Source: JAYVYM01 sp046593925 (lineage in GTDB: Bacteria > Actinomycetota > Actinomycetes > Mycobacteriales > SCTD01). From it: DNA of 47,162 nt. Location of the stretch: positions 1 to 47,162 of the forward strand of contig JBKJQN010000075.1 of the NCBI GenBank assembly GCA_046593925.1. Reading direction: 5' to 3'. The notes beneath the pieces were generated by a model that saw only the letters and a list, made by a program, of their open reading frames with translations, searched no databases and had not been told where the DNA came from. Shown piece after piece: positions 31,747 through 39,165 of this stretch; the stretch's first letter is position 1; each line of letters starts with the position of its first letter. The position numbers and the translations under genes were made by a program.

Positions 31747-32751
31747 TCACTGCAGCGACTGAGGTACAGCGCTGCCGCAGGTCGCGTCCTGCAGCGCCGC
31801 CGGGTCGCCGGCCGGCACGCTGGTCGTCGTCGGCGTGCCGTTGACGGCCCGGCCGCCGGCGCTCGACACCGGGGTGCGGGTGACGGTCCAGGCGCCCTTG
31901 GCGTCCCGGACGCTGGTGACGCCGACCGGTGCGCTGCCGTCGCAGGCGACCCCGGCGCGGCGGGTGTCGGACTGCGAGCTGCCGACCTCGAAGGCGTACG
32001 GCGAGCCCTGCGCGTTCGGTACCGGCGCCAGCGTGCAGCCGTGCACGTCCCACAGGGTGGCCAGCATCCCGATCGAGCCGTCGGTGCCGATGCCGCCGCG
32101 GGTGACCACCAGCAGTTCGGCGCCTGGGGTGGCGTCGCTCTCGACCGGCAGCACGTAGACGTACGGGCTGGCGGTGTTCAGCGGCGCGCTCGCGGTGCCG
32201 CTGCCGGTCAGCCCGATGGCCAGCGTCCCGCCGACCGCGTGGACGTCGTCGGGCCGGCCGTCGCCGTCGACGTCGATCGGCACGCTGGTGCGGCCAGGTA
32301 CCGCAGCTGCCTGCGGGCAGACCGGCGGCGTGGGCGGCGGTGGCGTGGGCGGCGGCGAGTTGGTGGGCGACGCGGACGGCGACCGGTGGCTCGGCGTCGC
32401 GCTCTGCGCTGGGGGTTCTGCCGACGCCGTGTCGCACGCGGTCCCGGGCTCGCACCTCGGGCTGGGCGCCTGCGGGGCGGCGGAGGTCGTCGCCGGTGCG
32501 CCGGCCAGCCGCGCGGGCGGCGCGCCACGCGAGAAGACCGTCGAGGCCAGCAGCGGGACGGCGAGCGCCACGACCAGGACGGCTGGGGCGGCCAGCAGCC
32601 AGGTCGGCGCGCCGGAAGCCGTCCGCCACCAGCGCGTACGGGGACCTGACGCGAGCACGTCGCGCAGTGCCTGCGGCCGGGAGGTCAGGCCGCCCAGCTC
32701 GCGGTCCAGCTGCTCGCGCAGCCAGCGGCTCTGCTCGTCCTCGGTGCTCAT
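31747..32751 (-). CDS. single-pass membrane protein with VCBS/FG-GAP-like external domain, partner of ECF sigma
   Basis: A 334-residue protein: cytosolic N-terminus of about 48 residues, one transmembrane helix (LLAAPAVLVVALAVPLLAS), a Pro/Ser/Thr-rich linker, and an extracytoplasmic domain containing the calcium-loop-like DVDGDGRPDDV and four cysteines. Its start overlaps the stop of the sigma gene as ATGA. That position and topology suggest it controls the sigma factor, but the cytosolic part has no recognisable anti-sigma zinc motif, so the role is inference. Confidence 0.75.
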   Translation of the reverse strand: MSTEDEQSRWLREQLDRELGGLTSRPQALRDVLASGPRTRWWRTASGAPTWLLAAPAVLVVALAVPLLASTVFSRGAPPARLAGAPATTSAAPQAPSPRCEPGTACDTASAEPPAQSATPSHRSPSASPTNSPPPTPPPPTPPVCPQAAAVPGRTSVPIDVDGDGRPDDVHAVGGTLAIGLTGSGTASAPLNTASPYVYVLPVESDATPGAELLVVTRGGIGTDGSIGMLATLWDVHGCTLAPVPNAQGSPYAFEVGSSQSDTRRAGVACDGSAPVGVTSVRDAKGAWTVTRTPVSSAGGRAVNGTPTTTSVPAGDPAALQDATCGSAVPQSLQ

Positions 32752-33341
32752 CGGCCGGACTCCAGTCGGGGGTCGTGCTCGGGGTCGAGCAGGGCGGCGC
32801 GAAGTGCGGTGAGGCCACGCGAGCCGTACGCCTTCACCGAGCCGGGGCGCAGGCCCAGGGCGTCAGCGGTCTGCCGCTCGGACAGGTCGAGGTAGTGGCG
32901 CAGCAGGACGACCTCACGCTCGCGGCGGGACAGCGCCCGCAGGGCCCGGACGACCGGCCCGTCGGTGAGCCCGGCCAGCGCGGTGTCCTCGGCGCTCGCC
33001 GCATCGGGCAGCGGTCCCTCGGCATGCCGCTGCGCCACCACCCGCCGACGCAGCTTGGACCGTGAGCCGTTGACCACACTGCGATGCAGGTACCCGACGG
33101 CGGCCGCCGGCTCACGCAGCCGCGACCAGGCGGCGTACACCGAGACGTAGGCGTCCTGGACGACGTCCTCGGCCAGCGCCGCGTCGGACAGCAGGACCGC
33201 GGCGACCCGCAGCATCCGGGTGTGGTGCTCGGCGAACAGCGCCGCGATGCCTTCGCGCGCATCCGCCGCCGTCCGTCCCACCGATGATCCCCCTGTCCGC
33301 AGCGCGAGCGCCGATACCGGGATGTGCTGGGCGGTGGTCAC
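32748..33341 (-). CDS. SigE-family ECF sigma factor
   Basis: A 197-residue ECF sigma factor of the actinobacterial SigE family. Region 2 is in FAEHHTRMLRVAAVLLSDAALAEDVVQDAYVSVY, region 4 in LSRREREVVLLRHYLDLSERQTADALGLRPGSVKAYGSRG. GTG 33341 gives a slightly long, flexible N-terminus; a second in-frame GTG lies about 20 codons in. Translation is coupled to the membrane-protein gene by ATGA. Confidence 0.9.
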   Translation of the reverse strand: MTTAQHIPVSALALRTGGSSVGRTAADAREGIAALFAEHHTRMLRVAAVLLSDAALAEDVVQDAYVSVYAAWSRLREPAAAVGYLHRSVVNGSRSKLRRRVVAQRHAEGPLPDAASAEDTALAGLTDGPVVRALRALSRREREVVLLRHYLDLSERQTADALGLRPGSVKAYGSRGLTALRAALLDPEHDPRLESGR

Positions 33342-33359
33342 GCAAGCATGACGCGCCGC

Positions 33360-33427
33360 TGCGCGGAACGGTTGTGCCGCGCAACCCGCCGTGCTGTCCC
33401 CCGCCGTACTGTCCCCTTACTGTCCCC
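33360..33427. promoter_or_regulatory. stem-loop and CTGTCCCC direct repeats between divergent genes
   Basis: TGCGCGG (33360-33366) pairs with CCGCGCA (33377-33383), and three copies of CTGTCCCC lie at 33394, 33409 and 33420. They sit in the 102-bp space between the sigma gene and the DUF998 gene and could be regulator sites. Confidence 0.3.
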
Positions 33428-33443
33428 GTCGTAGTGTCACAGG

Positions 33444-34019
33444 GTGCAACGTCGCGACTACCGTATCGCTGCGGCCTGCGGGATTGCCGGACCGGCGGCG
33501 TTCGTCGGCGCTTGGGTGACCGGTGGCCTGCTGCGCCGGCCCGAGTACTCGCCGGTCTCCCAGGCCATCAGCCAGCTCGCCCGCTCCGGAACGTCCACTC
33601 GCCCGCTGATGACGACCGGCTTCATCGCGTTCGGCGTGCTGCTGCCGGTGTACGCCCGCGGCCTCGGTCGGGCACTCGGCTCCCCGGCCGTCCGGGCCGC
33701 CGCCACCGCATCCGGCCTCGCGACGCTGGCGGTCGCGGCGCTGCCACTGTCGGCGGCCGAGGGCCACCCCATCGACAGCTGGCACGCGGTCGCCGCCGGC
33801 ACCGGCTATCTCGCCCAGGTGCTAGCGCCCCTGGTCGGGGGGCGTCGGCTGGCGGCGCCCGCGGCACGCCAGGCCTCGTACGCCGTGTCGGCGGTCGCCC
33901 TCGCCGCGCTGGTGGGCAGCGTGGCGCTGCCGGACCTCACCGGGCTGCTGCAGCGCACCGGGCTCACCGTTGTCGACGCGTGGTTCGTGGCGATGGCGGT
34001 GCACCTGCTGCGACGCTGA
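33444..34019 (+). CDS. DUF998 membrane protein
   Basis: A 191-residue integral membrane protein with about six hydrophobic helices and the DUF998 hallmark after helix 1 (YSPVSQAISQLARSGTS, then MTTGFIAFGVLLPVYA). Function is unknown. GTG 33444 is fixed by TAGTGT (33432-33437) 6 nt upstream. It is convergent with the acyl-CoA dehydrogenase gene. Confidence 0.85.
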   Translation: MQRRDYRIAAACGIAGPAAFVGAWVTGGLLRRPEYSPVSQAISQLARSGTSTRPLMTTGFIAFGVLLPVYARGLGRALGSPAVRAAATASGLATLAVAALPLSAAEGHPIDSWHAVAAGTGYLAQVLAPLVGGRRLAAPAARQASYAVSAVALAALVGSVALPDLTGLLQRTGLTVVDAWFVAMAVHLLRR

Positions 34020-34069
34020 GCCCGCACCCATACCTGGGCCACTCAGAACCGGGCCGCCTGCGGCCAGCC

Positions 34070-35173
34070 TCAGTCGGTCCGGTCCAGCAACCGGCCGAGC
34101 GTCGCCTCGCGTACGGGCGCCGTCTGAGCCTGCACGAGGTGGAACAGCGCCTCTCGCGCCAGCCGCTGCGGCGCGGCGTCAAGGCTCATGGCGGCGCCGC
34201 CGGTGGCGACCACCAGGGCGGTGGCGGCCCTCATGAGCAGCTCCAGCGACGACGCCCGCAGCGCGAGCCGGTCCTCGATCTGCTCGGCCGGCGCGACGTG
34301 GTCGACCAGGGCGTACGCCGCCCGGCGCAGCTCCTCGCCCTCCTCACCGAGTCGGGCTGCGAGCTGGCCGGCGGTCCGGTCCGAGCGCCGCTCAGCTGTG
34401 CCGGTCAGCCGTCGGACGACCTCCCGCAGCAGCCCGAAGACCGCCGGGGTGGCGTTGGCGGTCTTGTACCGATCGGCCGCCAGCCAGCCCGCCGCCCGAC
34501 TGACCTCGGCGACGTCCGCGTCGCCGACCTGCAGCCCGCCCAGCGCCAGGGAAACCGTCGCGGTGCCCTGCATCGCCGCCAGTCGCATCGGCGGGCTCGC
34601 GGACAGGCCCGGCGCCGCCCGCGCCGGGACCAGGGCCAGCACCACCTCGCCCGCCACCGAGAGCCCGCCGAGCAGCAGCAGGTCGGCCAGCCCCCACGAG
34701 GTCGCCCAGCCGACGGCGCCGTCGAACCGCCAGCCTCCAGCGCTGCGGGTAGCCGTGACCGCGGGCACGCCCGGGCGGCGCAGGTGCGCCACGGCGACGC
34801 CGGCCAGCAGGTCCCCGGTGCACAGCCGGTGCAGGTGCCGCTCCTTGAGCGAGACGTGCTGGCTGCGGGCCAGCGTCTGCAGCGGCAGCGAGTGCTGCGT
34901 GGTCACGAACCAGGTCGAGCCGTCGGCGCCGGCCAGCACCTCGGTGACCTCGCGCAGCACCGGCGCGGGCGCGTCCGATCCGCCGTAGCCCAGCGGGCCG
35001 GCCAGCCCGAGCAGGCCTGCGCGACCGAGCTCGTCGACGACCGCGCGCTCGACGCCGTGGGTGTCGGTGTGCTCTGCGCCGGGCCGGAGCAGCCGGTCGG
35101 CGATCGCGCGGGCCCGCTGCACCGGTGACGCTTCGTCAGCGTGGGCGAGGCGCGTACTCGCAGCGGCTGTCAC
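34070..35173 (-). CDS. acyl-CoA dehydrogenase family protein
   Basis: A 367-residue flavoprotein of the acyl-CoA dehydrogenase superfamily. N-terminal helices (VVDELGRAGLLGLAGPLGYGG), the FAD/substrate beta-domain (TGDLLAGVAVAHLRRPG, GWRFDGAVGWATSWG) and a C-terminal four-helix bundle are seen. The usual catalytic Glu is not obvious, and the beta-domain lacks the standard TEP-x-GSD signature, so this may be an oxidase or monooxygenase-like branch. GTG 35173 is set by TACACT (35185-35180, minus) 6 nt upstream. The hairpin element 35198-35276 lies just upstream. Confidence 0.82.
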   Translation of the reverse strand: MTAAASTRLAHADEASPVQRARAIADRLLRPGAEHTDTHGVERAVVDELGRAGLLGLAGPLGYGGSDAPAPVLREVTEVLAGADGSTWFVTTQHSLPLQTLARSQHVSLKERHLHRLCTGDLLAGVAVAHLRRPGVPAVTATRSAGGWRFDGAVGWATSWGLADLLLLGGLSVAGEVVLALVPARAAPGLSASPPMRLAAMQGTATVSLALGGLQVGDADVAEVSRAAGWLAADRYKTANATPAVFGLLREVVRRLTGTAERRSDRTAGQLAARLGEEGEELRRAAYALVDHVAPAEQIEDRLALRASSLELLMRAATALVVATGGAAMSLDAAPQRLAREALFHLVQAQTAPVREATLGRLLDRTD

Positions 35174-35197
35174 CCACCAAGTGTAGGTCGCCGCGCC

Positions 35198-35276
35198 CTT
35201 CCCCTTCGAGAGGTCACTTCCCCTGCGAGAGTGCGCTTTCGGGGGCCTCCGAAGCGCACTCTCAAAGGGGAGGCGG
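35198..35276. repeat. 79-bp hairpin element, copy 1
   Basis: A 61-bp imperfect palindrome (35216-35276; stem GAGAGTGCGCTT with AAGCGCACTCTC, outer CCCC with GGGG) is preceded by a 19-bp partial duplicate of its left arm. The same layout, about 75 percent identical and without gaps, occurs at 42313-42391. It lies between two divergent genes. Confidence 0.85.
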
Positions 35277-35337
35277 GGCTCGTGGGTGGCAGGCTCAAAG
35301 GCCACCGGTCCAAACCGAACCCGTCGAGGAGGTACGC

Positions 35338-35853
35338 GTGGAGCGCTGCGCGGTCCTGCTGCGGGGCATCAACGTCGGCCGCGGCAACCGGCTCGCGATG
35401 GCCGACCTGCGCGACTGCCTCACCGGGATCGGCTGCACCGACGTGTCGACGTACGTCAACAGCGGAAACGCGCTGGTCACCGCCGACCCGGTCGGGCTCG
35501 CGGATCGGGTTGAGGCGGCGCTGCCGCTGGCGGTACGGGTCGTGGTGTTCACCGCCGCCGAGCTGGCCGACGTCGTCGCCCTGTGCCCCTGGCGGCAGCG
35601 CGCCGACTCGGCCCCCAAGCAGGTGCACGTGGCCTACCTCGAGCGACTGCCGGACGCCGACCGGCTGGCGGCGCTCGGCACCCGTTACGGCGACGACGAG
35701 CTGGCTGTCGGCCCCCGGGTGCTGTACCTGTCCTTCGCCGGCTTCTCGCACGACTCCGAACTGGCGAGGGCGCTGGCCAAGGCTGACCTCGGCGTGGCCG
35801 TGACGACGCGCAACTGGGCCACCGCGACCAAGCTGCTCGAGCTGTCGGGCTGA
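35338..35853 (+). CDS. DUF1697 protein
   Basis: A 171-residue protein of the DUF1697 family, with the typical beginning CAVLLRGINVGRGNRLAMADLR and TYVNSGNALV, and the closing TRNWATATKLLEL. Its biochemical role is unknown. GTG 35338 has a strong GAGGAGG Shine-Dalgarno with 6-nt spacing, unlike its leaderless neighbours. It converges with acpP, 2 bp between the stops. Confidence 0.9.
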   Translation: MERCAVLLRGINVGRGNRLAMADLRDCLTGIGCTDVSTYVNSGNALVTADPVGLADRVEAALPLAVRVVVFTAAELADVVALCPWRQRADSAPKQVHVAYLERLPDADRLAALGTRYGDDELAVGPRVLYLSFAGFSHDSELARALAKADLGVAVTTRNWATATKLLELSG

Positions 35854-35855
35854 GG

Positions 35856-36107
35856 TCAGCCTTCGTGGTCCAGCTTAGTCATGATCAGGTCGAGGAACGC
35901 TCCGATGGTCTTGAGGTCGGTGAGCTCCTCCTCGGGCAGCTCGACGCCGAGGGCGTCCTCCAGGTCCATCGTGTACTCGACCAGCGACAGCGAGTCGACC
36001 TTGAGGTCGTCGACGAAGGACTTGTCCTCCTGCAGGTCGTCACCGGGGACCTCGAGCAGCTCCTCGGCCTTGTCCCGCATGACCTGCATGACCTCCGCGC
36101 GCTCCAT
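35856..36107 (-). CDS. acpP: acyl carrier protein
   Basis: An 83-residue acidic acyl carrier protein. The 4'-phosphopantetheine attachment serine is S39 in DDLKVDSLSLVEYTMDLED. Its length and charge fit a type II fatty-acid ACP. It lies 24 bp downstream of fabG on the same strand, so the two are probably co-transcribed. A second, divergent ACP (36883) serves the adjacent ketosynthase. Confidence 0.93.
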   Translation of the reverse strand: MERAEVMQVMRDKAEELLEVPGDDLQEDKSFVDDLKVDSLSLVEYTMDLEDALGVELPEEELTDLKTIGAFLDLIMTKLDHEG

Positions 36108-36131
36108 GCAAAGGACCCTATCGGGAGGCCC

Positions 36132-36845
36132 TCAGTGCCCCATCCCGAGACCGCCGTCGACCGGCAGCACGGCGCCGGTGACGTACGAGGATGCGTCGGA
36201 GGCCAGGAAGGCCACGACTGCGGCGACCTCCTCGGCGGCGGCGGTACGGCCGAGCGGGATCGTCTTGAGCAGCTCGTCGCGGCGCGCGTCGGTGAGGTCG
36301 GCGGTCATGTCGGTGTCGACGAACCCGGGCGAGAGGACATTGCTGGTGATGCCCCGGCTGCCGAGCTCACGGGCCAGCGACCGCGACAGCCCGATCAGCC
36401 CGGCCTTGCTGGCGGCGTAGTTGGCCTGCCCCGGGCCACCGGACAGCGCCACGACCGACGACACGAACACCAGCCGCCCCCAGCGGGCTCGCAACATGGG
36501 GCGCGAGGCGCGCTTGGCGACCCGGAAGGCCGCGGTCAGGTTGGCGTCGACCACACCGGTGAAGGACTCCTCGCTCATTCGCAGCAGCAGCTGGTCGTCG
36601 GTGATGCCAGCGTTGGACACCAGCACCTCGACGGCGCCCTGCGCTGCCTCGACCTCGCCGAAGGCCCGGTCGACGTCGGCGCTGCTCGTCACATCGCACC
36701 GCACCGCCAGCAACCCCTCGGGGGGGTTGCTCCGGAACGTCACGGCGACCCGGTGGCCGTCCTCCGCGGGCGCCCGGGCGGGCGCGAGGCCGATGCCGCG
36801 GTTGCCGCCGGTGACCAGGACCGACCTGCTCGTACGGGTAACCAT
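36132..36845 (-). CDS. fabG: 3-oxoacyl-ACP reductase, FabG-like
   Basis: A 237-residue classical short-chain dehydrogenase reducing beta-ketoacyl-ACP with NADPH. The cofactor loop is TGGNRGIG, followed by NAG, then the catalytic Ser, Tyr and Lys in VSSVVALSGGPGQANYAASKAG, and PGFVDTDMT. The cofactor-binding helix reads LAPARAPAEDG, with two prolines where related enzymes usually have Ile/Leu, which could weaken the helix. ATG 36845 has TAGGCT (36857-36852, minus) 6 nt upstream and is 37 bp from the divergent ACP gene. Confidence 0.9.
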   Translation of the reverse strand: MVTRTSRSVLVTGGNRGIGLAPARAPAEDGHRVAVTFRSNPPEGLLAVRCDVTSSADVDRAFGEVEAAQGAVEVLVSNAGITDDQLLLRMSEESFTGVVDANLTAAFRVAKRASRPMLRARWGRLVFVSSVVALSGGPGQANYAASKAGLIGLSRSLARELGSRGITSNVLSPGFVDTDMTADLTDARRDELLKTIPLGRTAAAEEVAAVVAFLASDASSYVTGAVLPVDGGLGMGH

Positions 36846-36851
36846 GCCGGG

Positions 36852-36876
36852 AGCCTAGGCAGGTCGGCCCTAGGCT
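36852..36876. promoter_or_regulatory. symmetrical divergent leaderless promoter
   Basis: AGCCTAGG (36852-36859) and CCTAGGCT (36869-36876) are reverse complements. TAGGCT on each strand lies exactly 6 nt before a start codon (ATG 36845, GTG 36883), so two leaderless promoters face away from each other within a 37-bp gap, each overlapping the other's -35 region. Confidence 0.7.
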
Positions 36877-36882
36877 TGGCGG

Positions 36883-37137
36883 GTGAGCGCCCCCGCCAGC
36901 CCGGCTGCCCGACTGCGCGCGCTCAGCAGCCAGCTGCTGAGCCTGCCGGAGGCCGACCTGCGGCGGGACGCGCAGCTCGTTGACCACCTCGGCCTGGACA
37001 GCCTGGCTGCGATCGAGTGGGGCATGGCGATCGAGGACGAGTTCGGGGTTGCGCTGCCGGAAGACGCCTGGGCGGTCACCACCTCCTACGGTGCGGTGGA
37101 GGACCTGCTCGCGGCGCTGCTCGCGACCCGGGCATGA
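36883..37137 (+). CDS. second acyl carrier protein
   Basis: An 84-residue ACP-like protein with the phosphopantetheine serine S40 in HLGLDSLAAIEWGMAIEDEFG. It is less acidic and more divergent than the acpP product at 35856. The start is GTG with TAGGCT 6 nt upstream. Its stop overlaps the ketosynthase start as ATGA, so it probably carries the substrate of that enzyme. It may belong to a specialised acyl pathway rather than bulk fatty-acid synthesis. Confidence 0.85.
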   Translation: MSAPASPAARLRALSSQLLSLPEADLRRDAQLVDHLGLDSLAAIEWGMAIEDEFGVALPEDAWAVTTSYGAVEDLLAALLATRA

Positions 37138-38315
37138 GGGCTGCGCCGCCGCCCCGGCGGGTCGTGGTGACCGGCATCGGCGTGGTCTCGCCCGGTGGCA
37201 TCGGCCTCGACGCCTTCTGGCAGGGGTTGTCGACGCCACCGCCGGACCGCCGGGAGCGGCGCGTCGAGGACTTCGACCCCTCGCCGTGGATGTCGCCGAA
37301 AGAGGCGCGCCACCAGGACCGGTTCACCCAGTTCGCGATCGCCGCGGCCGACATGGCGATCGAGCACGCCGGTGGCGCCCCGCAGGTCGACCCGTCGCGG
37401 GCCGGCGTCGAGCTCGGCACCGGCATCGGCGGGGTGGGCACGCTGGAGCGCCAGGTCGGGGTGCTCACGACCCGCGGGCCCGGCCGGGTCTCGCCGTTCA
37501 CGATCCCGATGGTGATGCCCAACGCCGGCGCCGCGGCGGTGTCGCTGCGCCTGGGCTGGCGCGGCCCGAGCGAGACGCTGACGACGGCCTGCGCCGCCGG
37601 AACGCACTCCATCGCGGCCGGCGCCCGGATGGTCGCCGACAGCCGTTGCGACGTCGTCCTGGCGGGTGGCTGCGAGTCCTCGATGACGCCGACGACGGTC
37701 GCCGCGTTCATCGTCATGACCGCGCTGTCCAGCAGTGGGCTGTCCCGGCCGTTCGACGTCGCCCGCGACGGCTTCTGCATCGCGGAGGGCGCGGCCGTGC
37801 TGCTGCTCGAGGAGCGCGAGGCGGCGTTGGCGCGCGGCGCCACGGTGCACGGCGAGGTGCTCGGCGCTGCGTCGACCTGCGACGCCTTCCACACCACCGC
37901 CCCCTCCCCCGGCGGCCGCGGCGCCGCCGCGTGCATGCGCCTGGCGCTGTACGACGCGCAGCTCGAACCCATCGACATCCGGCACGTCAACGCACACGGC
38001 ACGTCGACGCCCCTCAACGACGCCGCCGAGGCGCAGGCCATCGCGACGGTCTTCGGCCCGTACGGCGTACCGGTGACCAGCATCAAGGGCGTCACCGGAC
38101 ACGGGCTCGGCGCAGCCGGCGCGCTGGAGGCCGCCTCGGTGCTGCTGGGCTTCGCCCACCGCGAGCTGCCGCCGACCATGGGCACCACCGACGTTGACCC
38201 GGCGCTCGAGGTCGACGTCGTACTGTCGCCGCGGTCGTGGGAGCCCGGCCCGGTGGTGAGCAACTCCTTCGGCTTCGGCGGCCACAACGGGTCGCTGGTG
38301 CTGGGCCCGGCGTGA
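37134..38315 (+). CDS. beta-ketoacyl-ACP synthase, FabF-like
   Basis: A 393-residue condensing enzyme that extends acyl-ACP with malonyl-ACP. The Cys-His-His triad is C153 in TTACAAGTHSI, H288 in NAHGTSTPLND and H323 in GVTGHGLGAAGA; the end NSFGFGGHNGSLV is typical. It is shorter than FabF (about 410-420) mainly at the N-terminus. Translation is coupled to the upstream ACP by ATGA. Together with FabG and the two ACPs it forms a mini type II module lacking dehydratase, enoyl reductase and malonyl transferase. Confidence 0.93.
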   Translation: MRAAPPPRRVVVTGIGVVSPGGIGLDAFWQGLSTPPPDRRERRVEDFDPSPWMSPKEARHQDRFTQFAIAAADMAIEHAGGAPQVDPSRAGVELGTGIGGVGTLERQVGVLTTRGPGRVSPFTIPMVMPNAGAAAVSLRLGWRGPSETLTTACAAGTHSIAAGARMVADSRCDVVLAGGCESSMTPTTVAAFIVMTALSSSGLSRPFDVARDGFCIAEGAAVLLLEEREAALARGATVHGEVLGAASTCDAFHTTAPSPGGRGAAACMRLALYDAQLEPIDIRHVNAHGTSTPLNDAAEAQAIATVFGPYGVPVTSIKGVTGHGLGAAGALEAASVLLGFAHRELPPTMGTTDVDPALEVDVVLSPRSWEPGPVVSNSFGFGGHNGSLVLGPA

Positions 38316-38319
38316 GTCG

Positions 38320-39111
38320 GTGCCCGTCATGAGCCTCTCGGCCGACCTCGCGCTGGCACACGAGCTCGCGGACGCCGCCGATCTACGCACGCTCGCCCGG
38401 TTCCGGGCGCAGGACCTGCGAGTGACGAGCAAGCCCGACCTGACCCCGGTGAGCGACGCCGACACCGATGTCGAGGCGGAGGTGCGGCGCACCCTCGCGG
38501 CCCGCCGACCCGGCGATGCGGTGCTCGGTGAGGAGGAGGGGCTGACGGGTGACGGGCCGCGCCAGTGGGTCGTCGACCCCGTCGACGGGACGAAGAACTT
38601 CGTCCGCGGAGTGCCCGTCTGGGCGACGCTCGTGGCGCTGCGGATCGAGGGTTCGGTCGATGTCGGGGTGGTCAGCGCCCCGGCGCTCGGCCGGCGCTGG
38701 TGGGCCGCGCGCGGCTCGGGCGCGTGGGCCGGCGCGTCCCGGGCGGACGCGGCCCGGCTGCGGGTCAGCGCCGTCACCGACCTGGCCGACGCCCACCTGT
38801 CGTACTCCTCGCTGACCGGTTGGGAGGAGCAGGGCCGGCTGCCCGGACTGCTCGACCTGTCACGGCGGGTCTGGCGTACCCGGGCGTTCGGCGACTTCTG
38901 GTCGCACGTGCTCGTGGCGGAAGGCGCCGTTGACATCGCCTGTGAGCCCGAGGTGTCGCTGTGGGACCTCGCCGCCCTGCAGCCCGTCCTCGAGGAGGCC
39001 GGCGGCCGCTTCAGTGACCTGGCCGGCGTGGCCAGTCCGGACCGGGGCAGCGTCGTCTGCACCAACGGGCCGCTGCACGAGCAGGTGCTGTCCGCGCTCG
39101 CGGCACGCTGA
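38320..39111 (+). CDS. inositol-monophosphatase-family phosphatase, HisN-like
   Basis: A 263-residue lithium-sensitive-type phosphatase with metal-binding motifs GEEEG, DPVDGTKNFVRG and the late WDLAAL. In actinobacteria this family includes the histidinol-phosphate phosphatase HisN, which is often close to rsgA; inositol or fructose-1,6-bisphosphate are alternative substrates. Starts GTG 38320 and ATG 38329 are both possible; neither has a strong Shine-Dalgarno. It is 4 bp after the ketosynthase stop and probably in its operon. Confidence 0.88.
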   Translation: MPVMSLSADLALAHELADAADLRTLARFRAQDLRVTSKPDLTPVSDADTDVEAEVRRTLAARRPGDAVLGEEEGLTGDGPRQWVVDPVDGTKNFVRGVPVWATLVALRIEGSVDVGVVSAPALGRRWWAARGSGAWAGASRADAARLRVSAVTDLADAHLSYSSLTGWEEQGRLPGLLDLSRRVWRTRAFGDFWSHVLVAEGAVDIACEPEVSLWDLAALQPVLEEAGGRFSDLAGVASPDRGSVVCTNGPLHEQVLSALAAR

Positions 39112-39165
39112 CCGGGGGGAAGGCGCGGACAGCCGCCACTCACCTCGGCCCTGCGTGCCGGCGCC

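Noticed and set aside
37086..39143. 685-codon minus-strand frame opposite the ketosynthase and phosphatase
   Set aside because: No domain is recognisable and the plus strand has two fully supported enzymes.
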